Below, one piece after another: positions 22,689-32,008 of a stretch of DNA of 64,000 bases (the first letter of the stretch is position 1; every line of letters starts with the position of its first letter). The DNA comes from Pseudomonas sp. Irchel s3b2 (GTDB lineage Bacteria > Pseudomonadota > Gammaproteobacteria > Pseudomonadales > Pseudomonadaceae). A model generated the notes under the pieces. That model saw only the letters and a list, made by a program, of their open reading frames with translations. It made no database searches and had not been told where the DNA came from. A program made the position numbers and the translations under genes. Location: positions 186,001 to 250,000 of the forward strand of contig NZ_FYEB01000006.1 of NCBI RefSeq assembly GCF_900187445.1, given 5' to 3'.

Positions 22689-25118
22689 TTATCGGGACAG
22701 CTCCTTGACTAGTGGCACCAGCGAACTCATTTCAGGCTTTTTTGCGAAGACCTTCTGCGGCAGCAGCAACCAGGCCAATGCCGGCAGGAGGATCAAGGCA
22801 CCGAGCATGTTCACCAGGAACATGAAGGCCAGCAGGATGCCCATGTCGGCCTGGAATTTGATCGGCGAGAAGGCCCAGGTCGATACCGCGACCGCCAGTG
22901 TCATGCCGGTCAGCAATACCACTTTGCCGGTGAACAACAGCGCCTGGTAATAGGCTTGGGCCAGAGTGTCGCCGGCACGCATTCGAGCCAGGATCACGCT
23001 CAACACATAGAGCGCGTAGTCGATGCCGATACCCACCCCGAGCGCGATTACCGGCAGTGTCGCCACTTTTACGCCCATGCCCAAACCCACCATCAGCGCC
23101 TCGCAAAGAATCGAGGTGAGCATCAGCGGCAGCATCGCGCAAAGGGTTGCTCGCCAGCTACGGAAGGTCAGCAGGCACAGCAGGCTGACCGCGCCGTAGA
23201 CCCAGAACAGCATCTCGTGCATGGATTTTTTCACCACGATGTTGGTCGCGGCTTCGATTCCGGCGCTGCCGGCCGCCAGCATGAACTTGACCTCTGGGAC
23301 CTGGTGCCCGGCGATAAATTTCTCGCTGGCCTCCACCACCCGACTCAGGGTATCGGCCTTGTGATCGGCCAGGTAAACGTACAGCGACAGCATCGAACAG
23401 CCCTGATTGAACAGCTCCCGCGGTGCCCGGGTCTGCACGGCGCCCAGCGCGCCGTCATTGGGGATCAGCTCATACCACTTGAAGTTGCCTTCGTTGTAAC
23501 CGGCCGTGGCGATCTTGCTCATCGCCGCCATTGAAGTGGTCGACTCCACACCAGGCAATTGCTCCAGTTGCCAGGCCAACGCATCCACCGCAGACAGGCT
23601 GGCGTAGCGCGTGCACTGATCTTCCGGGGTCTTGATCATGACCACGAAAATGTCCGAACTGGCCGCATAGTTTTGGGTCATGAACAGCGCGTCGCGGTTG
23701 TAGCGCGAGTCGGCCCGCAACTCCGGGGCGCCGGGATCGAGATCGCCTATTTTCAGGTTCAGGCTCACGGCAAAACCGAACGCCGCCAGCAACAGGCCGC
23801 CCAGCATGGCGCCAATGGCCCAACGCCGTTGGGTGAACAAATCGAGCACACGCCACAACGGATGCTTGATCTGCGCCTGCAGCTCGGCGGTTTCCGAACT
23901 CAGGCTGCGTTGCGCCGCTGCCGGGCTGACACCGATGTAGCTGAGCAGAATCGGCAGCAGAATCAGGTTGGTGAAAATCAGCACCGCCACGCCGAGGCTG
24001 GCGGTGATCGCCAGGTCCTGAATCACCCGGATGTTGATCAGCAGCAACACGGCGAAGCCCACGGCATCGCAAAGCAAGGCGGTCATGCCGGCGGCGAACA
24101 GTCGGCGGAAGGTATAACGCGCGGCCACCACTCGGTGGGTGCCGCGACCGACGTCCTGCATGATGCCGTTCATCTTCTGCGCGCCATGGCTCATGCCGAT
24201 GGCGAACACCAGAAACGGCACCAGTGCCGAGTACGGGTCCAGCTCGTACCCAAGCAAAGCGAGCAATCCCATCTGCCAGAGCACTGCCACCAACGAACAG
24301 GTCACCACGACCAGGGTGCTGCGCGCGCAACGGGTATAGCCATAGAGCACCACCACGGTCACCAGTACCGCCACAACGAAGAACAGCAGTACCTGGGTCA
24401 GCCCCTCGATCAGATCACCGACGATCTTGGTAAAACCGGTGATATGGATTCGCAGGTCATCGGTCTGGTATTTGCCCCGCAGGGTTTCCAGTTGCCGGGA
24501 AAAATCACCGTAGTCCAGGGCTTTGCCAGTCTGCGGACTGACTTCGAGCAACGGCACGAAGATCACGCTGGATTTGAAGTTGCCGGCGACCAATTGGCCG
24601 ACTTCACCGGAACGGGCGACGTTGGTTCGCACCTGTTCGATACTGGTCGCCGAGCCATCGTAATCGTCGGGGATTACGGTGCCGCCATCGAGCCCTTCCT
24701 CGGTCACGGCGGTCCAGCGCGTGGTCGGTGTCCATAACGATTTCATGTAGGGGCGGTCGACTCCCGGCAGCAGATAGAGCTCGTCGTTGAGCCTGGCCAG
24801 GGTGTCGAGGTAATCCTTGGTGAAGATGCTGCCCTGTTTGACCTCCACAGCGATCCGCAACGAGTTGCCCAGACCGCTCAACTCGCTGCGATTCTCCAGG
24901 AAGTTGGCGACATAGGGGTGTCCCGTAGGGATGGTCTTCTCATAGCTGGCGTTGATACCGATGCGCGTGGCTTGCCAACCGAGCACCAGCGTCACCAGCA
25001 GACACAGCAGGATCACCAGCGGTCGATGGTTGAAGATCATTCGCTCGGCGAAATTTCCCGACGCCTGGTCGAAGTCTTCCAGGCGGCCGATCACGGTTTG
25101 GGTTTTGTCGTCTTTCAA
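22689..25118 (-). CDS. MMPL/RND-superfamily transporter 2
   Basis: About 809 residues, a paralogue of the transporter at 7560-9944 with shared blocks such as SLWTPTTRWTAVTEEGLDGG, LDPYSALVPFLVFAIGMSHG and GVGIGIDYALYV. Same layout: N-terminal helix, two periplasmic domains, two 5-helix blocks. The start is probably TTG 25118, which has AGGAG 7 bases before it and gives an N-terminus like the paralogue; the frame also continues to a TTG at 25175 that overlaps the YCF48 stop. Last gene of the ALDH-calA-DUF1302-DUF1329-YCF48-RND operon. Probably moves a hydrophobic phenylpropanoid or its ester; direction is unknown. Confidence 0.85.
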   Translation of the reverse strand: MKDDKTQTVIGRLEDFDQASGNFAERMIFNHRPLVILLCLLVTLVLGWQATRIGINASYEKTIPTGHPYVANFLENRSELSGLGNSLRIAVEVKQGSIFTKDYLDTLARLNDELYLLPGVDRPYMKSLWTPTTRWTAVTEEGLDGGTVIPDDYDGSATSIEQVRTNVARSGEVGQLVAGNFKSSVIFVPLLEVSPQTGKALDYGDFSRQLETLRGKYQTDDLRIHITGFTKIVGDLIEGLTQVLLFFVVAVLVTVVVLYGYTRCARSTLVVVTCSLVAVLWQMGLLALLGYELDPYSALVPFLVFAIGMSHGAQKMNGIMQDVGRGTHRVVAARYTFRRLFAAGMTALLCDAVGFAVLLLINIRVIQDLAITASLGVAVLIFTNLILLPILLSYIGVSPAAAQRSLSSETAELQAQIKHPLWRVLDLFTQRRWAIGAMLGGLLLAAFGFAVSLNLKIGDLDPGAPELRADSRYNRDALFMTQNYAASSDIFVVMIKTPEDQCTRYASLSAVDALAWQLEQLPGVESTTSMAAMSKIATAGYNEGNFKWYELIPNDGALGAVQTRAPRELFNQGCSMLSLYVYLADHKADTLSRVVEASEKFIAGHQVPEVKFMLAAGSAGIEAATNIVVKKSMHEMLFWVYGAVSLLCLLTFRSWRATLCAMLPLMLTSILCEALMVGLGMGVKVATLPVIALGVGIGIDYALYVLSVILARMRAGDTLAQAYYQALLFTGKVVLLTGMTLAVAVSTWAFSPIKFQADMGILLAFMFLVNMLGALILLPALAWLLLPQKVFAKKPEMSSLVPLVKELSR

Positions 25119-25171
25119 AGTCTGACTCCTGTTGCACGGGCCATGGCCCGATAGCGCTACACCGTGAAGTT

Positions 25172-26275
25172 TCAAGGTTTGGCGGAGGCCCGCGGATCCT
25201 GGTCAGTGGCCACGCCACTCAAACCGACGCTGGCCAGACCGCCGTCGGCCGCCTGTTGCACGGCAGCGACCGTCGCGCCGCTGCGGCTCTGACGTTTGTC
25301 GAAGCTGCGACCCTGGTCATGGCTGAACAAGAGTTCACCGCTCTGGCTGGCCAACAGCAGGCTGCCGTCGCGCAGCTCAATGGCTGTCGCCAGTGTTGAT
25401 TCGATGCCGGTGTCGAGGCGTCGCCAACTGCTGCCACGGTCCTCGGACCACCAGGCGTTGCCGCGCAATCCATAGGCAATCAATGCTCCCGCGCGGGTGC
25501 CGAGCAGACCGAAAAAGCTGCCTTCATAAGGTGATTTCAGAGGCTGGAACGAATGCCCGGCATCGGTCGAACGCAACAGCAAACCGCGCTCTCCCACCAG
25601 CAACAGCTCGTTACCCGAAGCGCGGATCCCATACAGGTTCAGGCCCTGCGGATTGTCCACATGTTGCATCCACGGCTGCCAGCTTCGCCCGCCGTCGTCG
25701 GTGCGATAGATCTGGTTGTAGGCGCCAACGATGTAGCCATGCAGGCGGTCACTGAAGTACAGGTCGAGAAACGGTTTATCCGGCCCGTCGTCGAGCATCT
25801 GCCGAGCCTGCGCAAGGTTGCTGGCGCCGCCCGGCTGATCGGCATCGCGCTCCGCGGCCTGCACCGCCAGCGCGGCGGCACGCTCACCGTCGAGTTGCTT
25901 GTGCCAGGTTTCACCACCGTCCTCGGTGTTCAACACCACGCCCAGATGACCAACCGCCCAGCCCTGCTCCGCATCGACAAATTGCACCGCGGTCAGGCTG
26001 ACGCTGACCGGCACACGGGCCTGGCGCCAGGTCATTCCAGAGTCATCCGAGAGCAGCACGATGCCACGCTCGCCGACCGCCACCAGGCGTTCGCCAGCCC
26101 GGGCCAACCCAAGCAATACCGCGCGCGCGGCCTTGGCGGTAGGCAGTGCCGACTGCTGCAGCACAGCAAACGTCGCAGCCTGCGCAACCATGGACGTGCT
26201 CGCCAACAGACACAACGCCAGCGCGCAGGCACTCCATCGCAGACCAAAACTCGCAAAGATTTTTTCAACGTTCAT
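25172..26275 (-). CDS. YCF48-family beta-propeller protein 2, exported
   Basis: A 367-residue exported protein: signal peptide with the stretch CALALCLLASTSMVAQA, then six Asp-box-like repeats (LSDDSGMTW, NTEDGGETW, RTDDGGRSW, RSTDAGHSF, WSEDRGSSW, FSHDQGRSF). It is the paralogue of the protein at 9973-11040 but has an insert of about 20 residues between the second and third repeats. ATG 26275 is followed by a normal signal peptide; the frame extends to 26341 with charged residues that do not fit. Lies between DUF1329 and the RND transporter; probably a periplasmic partner of both. Confidence 0.85.
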   Translation of the reverse strand: MNVEKIFASFGLRWSACALALCLLASTSMVAQAATFAVLQQSALPTAKAARAVLLGLARAGERLVAVGERGIVLLSDDSGMTWRQARVPVSVSLTAVQFVDAEQGWAVGHLGVVLNTEDGGETWHKQLDGERAAALAVQAAERDADQPGGASNLAQARQMLDDGPDKPFLDLYFSDRLHGYIVGAYNQIYRTDDGGRSWQPWMQHVDNPQGLNLYGIRASGNELLLVGERGLLLRSTDAGHSFQPLKSPYEGSFFGLLGTRAGALIAYGLRGNAWWSEDRGSSWRRLDTGIESTLATAIELRDGSLLLASQSGELLFSHDQGRSFDKRQSRSGATVAAVQQAADGGLASVGLSGVATDQDPRASAKP

Positions 26276-26344
26276 GTCTTTATCCCGCCTGAAAAATCGC
26301 CAGCGACCGCGACGAGCTTTTCGCTCGTCACGGTGCTCCATGGT

Positions 26345-27706
26345 TCAACGCATGTTTTCGTTGGCCATGGCATCCGGTGTGTAATAGGAAGCTGAAGGTT
26401 TTGCGATCGTCTGGTACTGGACCGCCAGATCGTTGCTCGACGCGTTAAGGAAGTAGGCGCCGGTATCGAGGTTGTAGCTGCCCCACATGACTTGCGCAGT
26501 GAGCGCCGGCAGGTCTGGCGCCAGCAGCGTCAGCGAATACATCTGCCGTCCCAGTTTGCCTTGGGCGTCATACCCGTCGACCATCAGGATCTGCCAGGAG
26601 TCCTCGTCGACGTAGTAGGTCCGATGCGGCACCACATGGCGCTTGCCGGATTTGAGCGTGGCCTCGACCACCCAGACCCGATGCTTCTCCCAACGCACCA
26701 GATCAGGATTGAGAAAGTTCGGTTTGACCAGGTCGTCGCTCTTGGCCAGGCCGGCACGGTTATTGTTGTAGGGGACGATCAGTTCTTTCTTGCCCGCAAG
26801 CTTGAGATCGTAGCGGTCGGTAGGCCCGAACAGCATGAACGCTTCGTCAAACAGACCGACACCAGAGGTGACGAAGTCCGGGGTGTCGTAGGCGATGTTC
26901 GGCGCTCGGCGTACCCGGCGCTGGCCGACCAGATACTGCCAGGCCGCACGGTTGGCCGGGTCCATGTCCCAATGGGTCATCAGGCCTTCGCCGGCCTTGG
27001 ATGACGGCAGTTCGGTCAGCAGCTTGCCAACCTGGTACTTGCCGGCAAAATTTTCCAGGCTGCCACTTTCGGAGTAGTAGGGAAACTGATAGCTGAACAG
27101 GGCTCGGGTCGCCTGGACCTTCTTGCCACCGGCGGTCATCAACCAGGTATCGAACGGTGCGCTGATGGTCTCGCCGCCCTGCCAGGACAACCGGTAGTTC
27201 CACAGTACTTGCGCGCCGTTGCCCGGGATCGGAAACGGGATGCCGCCATAGGCGCTGGCGACTTTTTCGGTTTCCACATCCAGCGTGGCACGGGTGGCAT
27301 TCTTGCCGGTGTTGTCATACACCCATTGCGGGGCCGCTGCCGAGCGATGGGTCGGGTATATGTCCAGGCGATAGTCCGGGTATTTCTTCAACAGAATCTT
27401 GGTGCCTTCGGCCAGCACACTGGCGTACTGCTCCATGTTCGAGGCCTTGATCGAATACAGCGGTTTCTCACCGGCGAATGGATCGGCACGTTTGTCACCC
27501 GGTTTGTAGCCCGGAGCGACCTTGGTGTAACCGCTGTCCCAGGCCGGGATGCTGCCATCGGCATTGCCGGCGCGCTCGCCGCCAAGGGGCGTCAGTTCAG
27601 ACTTCAAACGGGCAGCCTGCTCAGGCGACACCGCTGCTTGCGCCAGGCTGATACCGGCAAGGGCCAGAGAGAGGACGCAGGTGTTGAGAAATGCTTTGTT
27701 CTGCAT
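26345..27706 (-). CDS. DUF1329 exported protein
   Basis: A 453-residue protein with a clean signal peptide (cleavage after AQA near residue 24) and the DUF1329 pattern (ELTPLGGERAGNADGSIPAW at the mature N-terminus, later HVVPHRTYYVDEDSWQI). DUF1329 proteins are predicted to have a lipoprotein-carrier (LolB-like) fold and are nearly always next to a DUF1302 gene. Here it follows DUF1302 by 15 bases and precedes the YCF48 gene. A role in handling hydrophobic molecules between outer and inner membrane is inference. Confidence 0.9.
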   Translation of the reverse strand: MQNKAFLNTCVLSLALAGISLAQAAVSPEQAARLKSELTPLGGERAGNADGSIPAWDSGYTKVAPGYKPGDKRADPFAGEKPLYSIKASNMEQYASVLAEGTKILLKKYPDYRLDIYPTHRSAAAPQWVYDNTGKNATRATLDVETEKVASAYGGIPFPIPGNGAQVLWNYRLSWQGGETISAPFDTWLMTAGGKKVQATRALFSYQFPYYSESGSLENFAGKYQVGKLLTELPSSKAGEGLMTHWDMDPANRAAWQYLVGQRRVRRAPNIAYDTPDFVTSGVGLFDEAFMLFGPTDRYDLKLAGKKELIVPYNNNRAGLAKSDDLVKPNFLNPDLVRWEKHRVWVVEATLKSGKRHVVPHRTYYVDEDSWQILMVDGYDAQGKLGRQMYSLTLLAPDLPALTAQVMWGSYNLDTGAYFLNASSNDLAVQYQTIAKPSASYYTPDAMANENMR

Positions 27707-27721
27707 GGCGAATCCACCTTA

Positions 27722-29371
27722 TTAGAATGAGGTTTTCACGTAGAGCGAGATAAAGTCGCGGTCGGCCAGCGATTGCCCGTAACTGAAATTACCGTCCTCG
27801 CGCAGCCCGGCTTTCGGTGCACCGAAGAAGTTCACGTAGTTGAGGCCAACATCCCAGCGCTGCAGGTAGGTCGCCTTGAGCCCGACACTCCAGTCGCCGG
27901 CACGGGTATTGCCGAAACCCGACTTGTTGACGGCCGAAGAACGCCCATCGAGCACCACACCCATGCCGATCGGCACGGTCAGGTCGATCCCGTCGACAAT
28001 CTGGAAGTACGCCGGCTCCACCAATACCCGCAACGCCGTGGCATCGCGGGTGGTGTTGGAATCCAGCGCCGCGGCGTTCTCGGTGACGCTCAGGGTACGG
28101 TTCCACGCCAGTTCGGCCAGCGCCGAACCGCCATCCCAAAAAGCACTAGGCGACAGCAGGTAAATCGCCGACAGGTTGGCGTGAGCGGTTTTGCCCCGGG
28201 CAAACAGTGAGTCATCGCCGCCATCGGCCTCCATGCCCGGGGTCACCACTTGCAGGTTGCTCACCAGCGGCGCATTCCAGCGCACGGAGGTTTCACCGGC
28301 GAAGTTGAATGGGCCATAGGCGGTGGAGAAGCTCACGCCGGTGGTCTTGATATCTTCGGCGTAGACCTGACGATAAGAGCTCAGGATCGGCAGCCCGGTA
28401 GCCGCCGCAGCTGCACCGTCGAGGTAGGCGTACAGGCCTATCGGGGCTTTGTCGTGATACTGCGCGGCGTAGAAACCCAGCTCCAGTTCGGTCCCGGTCG
28501 GTTTGAAGCGAATCTGTATACCGCCCTGCCCCGAATTTCGCGGTTTAAGATCACCACCATTCACCGTGTCGTTGCCAAACACTTCGCGCAGCGAACCGCT
28601 GCCGTAACCGATGGCATCGGCATCGCTCAGGTAACTACCGGCACCGGGCAGATTGGAGCGTTCCCACTCGAACTGGTAGTAAGCGCCCACCGACAACTGC
28701 GGGTTGATCTGCAACTGCCCGGAGATCTGATTGACCGGGCGCAGGATTTCCTTGAACTGGGTTCCCGGCACGCTGAGCAACTTGACCACATCGGTCGGGC
28801 CCTGGGCGTTGGCGATGCCGTTGCCACCGTAGAACAGGCTTTCACCGTAGATCAGGCTGTGCCGGCCCAGACGCACCACGCCCTGGGAGTCTTCGCCGAG
28901 GTCACCGCGCAGGAACACGAAGGCGTCGAGAATTTCCGCGTCGCGACCGTGGAGCTTGCGGGTCTCGCTGAGGAAGTGCGGTTGCTCGCTGTCGTCGGTG
29001 TCCTGGTTATAGATATCGTCGTACCAGGCTGCACCGCTCACACGCAGCCCATAGTTTTGCCGGCTGAGGTCCATTTCGGAGAACAAGTCCAGACGGTTGG
29101 AGACCAGACCGCGGCTGAAGTTTTTATCGCCCTGACTCTGGATCGAGGGGTACAGGCCGTTGGCGGTCGGTGCATTGACTAATCGGCTGTCCTGACCTTG
29201 CAGACGCCAGGCCTGGCTGTACTTGATGGTGTTGTCCCAACGCAGTTTCCAGTCGGAATCCCCCAGGTCCATTTGCATGGCCTCGACCCTTTCGACCATC
29301 ACGCCTGCGCTGCATAACGCCAGAAACAGGGCGCAATGCTTGAAACGAAAGCAACGTTTAACGTTGTCCAT
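27722..29371 (-). CDS. DUF1302 outer-membrane protein
   Basis: A 549-residue protein of the DUF1302 family: signal peptide (LFLALCSAGVMVERVEA region), then DWKLRWDNTIKYSQAWRLQ, the usual first-strand signature, and a C-terminal YVKTSF ending in Phe as in outer-membrane barrels. It probably forms a large beta-barrel. Found with DUF1329 in clusters for breakdown of steroids, terpenes and other poorly soluble compounds. Here it sits directly downstream of calA in the coniferyl alcohol operon. Substrate passage is inferred, not shown. Confidence 0.88.
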   Translation of the reverse strand: MDNVKRCFRFKHCALFLALCSAGVMVERVEAMQMDLGDSDWKLRWDNTIKYSQAWRLQGQDSRLVNAPTANGLYPSIQSQGDKNFSRGLVSNRLDLFSEMDLSRQNYGLRVSGAAWYDDIYNQDTDDSEQPHFLSETRKLHGRDAEILDAFVFLRGDLGEDSQGVVRLGRHSLIYGESLFYGGNGIANAQGPTDVVKLLSVPGTQFKEILRPVNQISGQLQINPQLSVGAYYQFEWERSNLPGAGSYLSDADAIGYGSGSLREVFGNDTVNGGDLKPRNSGQGGIQIRFKPTGTELELGFYAAQYHDKAPIGLYAYLDGAAAAATGLPILSSYRQVYAEDIKTTGVSFSTAYGPFNFAGETSVRWNAPLVSNLQVVTPGMEADGGDDSLFARGKTAHANLSAIYLLSPSAFWDGGSALAELAWNRTLSVTENAAALDSNTTRDATALRVLVEPAYFQIVDGIDLTVPIGMGVVLDGRSSAVNKSGFGNTRAGDWSVGLKATYLQRWDVGLNYVNFFGAPKAGLREDGNFSYGQSLADRDFISLYVKTSF

Positions 29372-29381
29372 GGACGCTCCT

Positions 29382-29399
29382 CATTATTTTTATTTTTGG
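29382..29399 (-). promoter_or_regulatory. Hfq/Crc-type CA motif before DUF1302
   Basis: The minus strand reads CCAAAAATAAAAATAATG and is followed at once by the GAGGAG ribosome binding site of the DUF1302 gene (start 29371). Confidence 0.55.
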
Positions 29400-29471
29400 C
29401 ATGGCTTTGCACGCATGGCGCCAGCCAACACGCTCAGTTAGCGGCTTACGCCGCTGTCTACTGGTTGCGTT

Positions 29472-30239
29472 TCAGATGTAGGTGGAGGCCAATCCGCCAT
29501 CGACTGCCAGGTTGACGCCGTTGATCCAGCGTGACTCGTCGGCACACAGGAAAGCGATCACCGCCGCCACCTCATCGGCATAACCGGGGCGCTTCATGCG
29601 ATGGGCATCGGCCTGGGTTCGTGCTTCACCGAGCATGCTCACGAAGTCGCCGAGGATGGGCGTGAAGACCGGGCCCGGCGCCACGCTGTTCATGCGCACT
29701 GAATGTTCGAGAAACCAGGGCTGGGCCTGCAGGTAATTCCAGACGATCAAGGCTTCCTTGAAATACTGGTAACAGGTCTCATCCGGTACCGGGTGCTCGG
29801 CCAGCCAGGCTTGTGCGGCGGCGAAACCTTCGATGCGTGCCAGCGCCTTGTGCTGTTCCAGGCGTAACGGCCACTCGGCGCCGAGGATCGAGGCGATATT
29901 GACGATGCTGCCGCCAGCGGTGATTCGCGGCAGCAATGCCTGGCTCAGGTGACGCAGCCCCAGGTAGTTGACCTGCGCCAGCAGTTGCGGGTTTGCAGTG
30001 CCCGGCACTCCAGCGATATTGCACAGACTGTCGATCCGTGCCGGTAACTGCGGCAACAGCCGGTCGATGTTCTCGGCACTGCTCAGATCGCCCTGAACAA
30101 AACCGTCCAGGGTCATGTGCGGAGCCTTCAGATCGACGCCGATCACGTGGGCGCCGTGGGCGCGCAGCAGGCTTGCAGTAGCGGCGCCGATACCCGAGGA
30201 GACCCCGGTCACCAGCACCGTCTTGTTGTCGAGTTTCAT
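29472..30239 (-). CDS. calA: Coniferyl-alcohol dehydrogenase (SDR family)
   Basis: A 255-residue short-chain dehydrogenase with the cofactor motif TGVSSGIG (11-18) and the catalytic Tyr157-X3-Lys161 pair. Length and many segments (LCNIAGVPGTA, CYQYFKEALIVW, NSVAPGPVFTPIL, ESRWINGVN) agree with CalA of Pseudomonas sp. HR199, which oxidises coniferyl alcohol to coniferaldehyde; the comparison is from memory. It follows the aldehyde dehydrogenase gene by 59 bases, so the two successive oxidations to ferulate are encoded together. Confidence 0.9.
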   Translation of the reverse strand: MKLDNKTVLVTGVSSGIGAATASLLRAHGAHVIGVDLKAPHMTLDGFVQGDLSSAENIDRLLPQLPARIDSLCNIAGVPGTANPQLLAQVNYLGLRHLSQALLPRITAGGSIVNIASILGAEWPLRLEQHKALARIEGFAAAQAWLAEHPVPDETCYQYFKEALIVWNYLQAQPWFLEHSVRMNSVAPGPVFTPILGDFVSMLGEARTQADAHRMKRPGYADEVAAVIAFLCADESRWINGVNLAVDGGLASTYI

Positions 30240-30250
30240 GTTGAGTCCTC

Positions 30251-30264
30251 TTATTATTTTTGTG
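30251..30264 (-). promoter_or_regulatory. Hfq/Crc-type CA motif before calA
   Basis: The minus strand reads ACAAAAATAATAA, followed by GAGGA and the calA start at 30239. Confidence 0.55.
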
Positions 30265-30298
30265 TACTCGCCCGACCTCGTCGGCCTGATCCTGTCCG

Positions 30299-31774
30299 TC
30301 AGAACGGATAGCGTGGCGCCTTATCCTTGACCGTCACCCATTGCCATTGGGTGTATTCGTCCCAATCCGCCGGGCCGCCAACGCTGCCGCCATTTCCCGA
30401 ACTGCCGCGGCCACCGAACGGGTTGATGCACTCGTCGGCCACCGTCTGATCGTTGATGTGCAACAGACCGCAATTGAGTTGCTCGCCAATCGCCATCGCG
30501 TGCCCGACCGAAGGCGTAATGATCCCTGCGGACAAGCCATATTCGGTGCGATTGGCCAAGTCGATGGCCTCATCGTCGCTAGAAAAGCTCACCACCGTGG
30601 CGACCGGGCCGAAGATCTCCTCGTCGAATGCGCGCATGCCCGGGCGCACGCCGGAAAGCACCGTGGGTTGGTAGAAGAGCTGCGCAAACTCACCGCCGGC
30701 TTCCAGGGTTGCCCCGGCAGTCACACTCTCCGTGACGATTTCATGCACGCGTTGCAACTGTCGCATGTTGATCAAAGGCCCCAGCATCGCCTCGCCACGA
30801 GCGGCATTGCCGACCGTGATTGCCCGGGCTTTCTCTGCCAGTCGGCGAACCAGCTCTTGCGCGATCGATTCATGGGCCAGGATGCGTCCGGTGCCCATGC
30901 AGATTTGCCCCTGATGCAGCCAGGCCCCCCAGGCGGCATTGCTCGCCGCCAAGTCAAGATCGGCATCTTCGAGCACGATCAACGAGTTCTTGCCGCCCAA
31001 TTCCAGAGCGACTTTTTTCAGATGACGCCCAGCCACCTCCGCAACCTTGCGCCCGGCCGCGGTAGAACCGGTGAACGCGATCATCCGTACCTGCGGGTCG
31101 CGGCACAGGGCCTCGCCGGCCACCGCTGCGCCCGGCAAAACCTGCAGCAGTCCCTTGGGCAAACCGGCCGCCTCGAACAACCGGGCAATGATGAAACCAC
31201 CACTGACCGGGGTCTGCGGATCGGGCTTGAGCACCACCGCATTGCCGGCCGCCAACGCCGGTGCCACCGAACGCAGGGAAAGCACCAGGGGAAAGTTGAA
31301 GGGTGAGATCACCCCGACCACGCCATGGGGCAACCGACGTGCATAGGACAAACGCCCCGCTTCGCTTGGGAGAACCAGTCCATGGGGTTGCGACAGCAGA
31401 CCGGCAGCCTGATGCAACAAGACGATCGCCTCGCGAACCTCATGTTCTCCCTTGAACAAGCTGCCGCCACTTTCCCGGGCGATGTACAGCGCCAGTTCGG
31501 CAAAGTGATGCTGAGCCAGGGCTGCCGCTTTGCGAAAGATCTCCGCGCGTTCCCGTGGCCCCAATGCCGCCCAGGCCGGTTGAACACGGGCAGCGGTCAG
31601 GCTGGCAAACGCGATGTCCGCCGCATCGGCTAATCCTGTGACGGTCAGTACCTCGCCGGTGGCCGGCTCGATGACTCTGTTGACGCCGCCCAATGGACGT
31701 ATCCAGTCGCCATTGAAGATGCGTTCGCACCACAGCGCGTCCCGCAGAAAAACAGATGGTTCACTTACCGACAT
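30299..31774 (-). CDS. Aldehyde dehydrogenase, benzaldehyde/coniferaldehyde type
   Basis: A 491-residue NAD(P)-dependent aldehyde dehydrogenase of the aromatic (XylC-like) group: FTGSTAAGR (234-242), Glu258 (ELGGKNS) and Cys292 (GQICMGT). It is the first gene of the operon with calA, so coniferaldehyde to ferulate is the likely reaction. It does not look like the HR199 CalB sequence as I recall it, so the symbol calB is not used. ATG 31774 (MSVSEPSVF) follows GGGAG; the longer frame to 31975 crosses the promoter. A sigma-54 promoter lies about 77-92 bases upstream. Confidence 0.88.
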   Translation of the reverse strand: MSVSEPSVFLRDALWCERIFNGDWIRPLGGVNRVIEPATGEVLTVTGLADAADIAFASLTAARVQPAWAALGPRERAEIFRKAAALAQHHFAELALYIARESGGSLFKGEHEVREAIVLLHQAAGLLSQPHGLVLPSEAGRLSYARRLPHGVVGVISPFNFPLVLSLRSVAPALAAGNAVVLKPDPQTPVSGGFIIARLFEAAGLPKGLLQVLPGAAVAGEALCRDPQVRMIAFTGSTAAGRKVAEVAGRHLKKVALELGGKNSLIVLEDADLDLAASNAAWGAWLHQGQICMGTGRILAHESIAQELVRRLAEKARAITVGNAARGEAMLGPLINMRQLQRVHEIVTESVTAGATLEAGGEFAQLFYQPTVLSGVRPGMRAFDEEIFGPVATVVSFSSDDEAIDLANRTEYGLSAGIITPSVGHAMAIGEQLNCGLLHINDQTVADECINPFGGRGSSGNGGSVGGPADWDEYTQWQWVTVKDKAPRYPF

Positions 31775-31850
31775 TTCGGTCTCCCGGCTCTTGTGTTTGT
31801 AATTGCCTGACGCTGCCTTGCTAACGATGCAGCGTCGTGAAAGCACTAGA

Positions 31851-31866
31851 GCAAGGGCTGTGCCGA
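31851..31866 (-). promoter_or_regulatory. Sigma-54 (-24/-12) promoter of the ALDH-calA-DUF1302 operon
   Basis: On the minus strand TCGGCACAGCCCTTGC has GG (31864-31863) and GC (31852-31851) separated by exactly 10 bases, with GGCAC and TTGC elements; only the T before GG is replaced by C. It points to the ALDH gene with a leader of roughly 65 bases. A sigma-54 activator is encoded divergently at 32061. Confidence 0.75.
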
Positions 31867-31989
31867 CTTCCTCCGTCGCCTCGCGCTTTAGGTGGCGAAG
31901 GCTCTGGCCTGAAGGTTTTAGAGGAGCACTGGTGAAAAGGGCAAGGCGTTTGGCGCTCGGTCGACACCCGGCCACTTGTCCAAATGATA

Positions 31990-32008
31990 AAGTTATGTTT
32001 AATAACTG
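31990..32008. promoter_or_regulatory. AAGTTA-N7-TAACTG operator
   Basis: Inverted repeat AGTTA/TAACT with the same 7-base spacer as the boxes at 19104 and 33865, 52 bases before the activator start. It would place the sigma-54 activator gene under the MarR regulator. A possible activator-binding site, TTTGCTAATTGATCAT (32010-32025), resembling the XylR-type UAS core, follows immediately, about 150 bp from the sigma-54 promoter. Confidence 0.55.

Noticed and set aside
30341..31306. 321-codon plus-strand frame opposite the aldehyde dehydrogenase
   Set aside because: Shadow of the ALDH gene, low-complexity composition.
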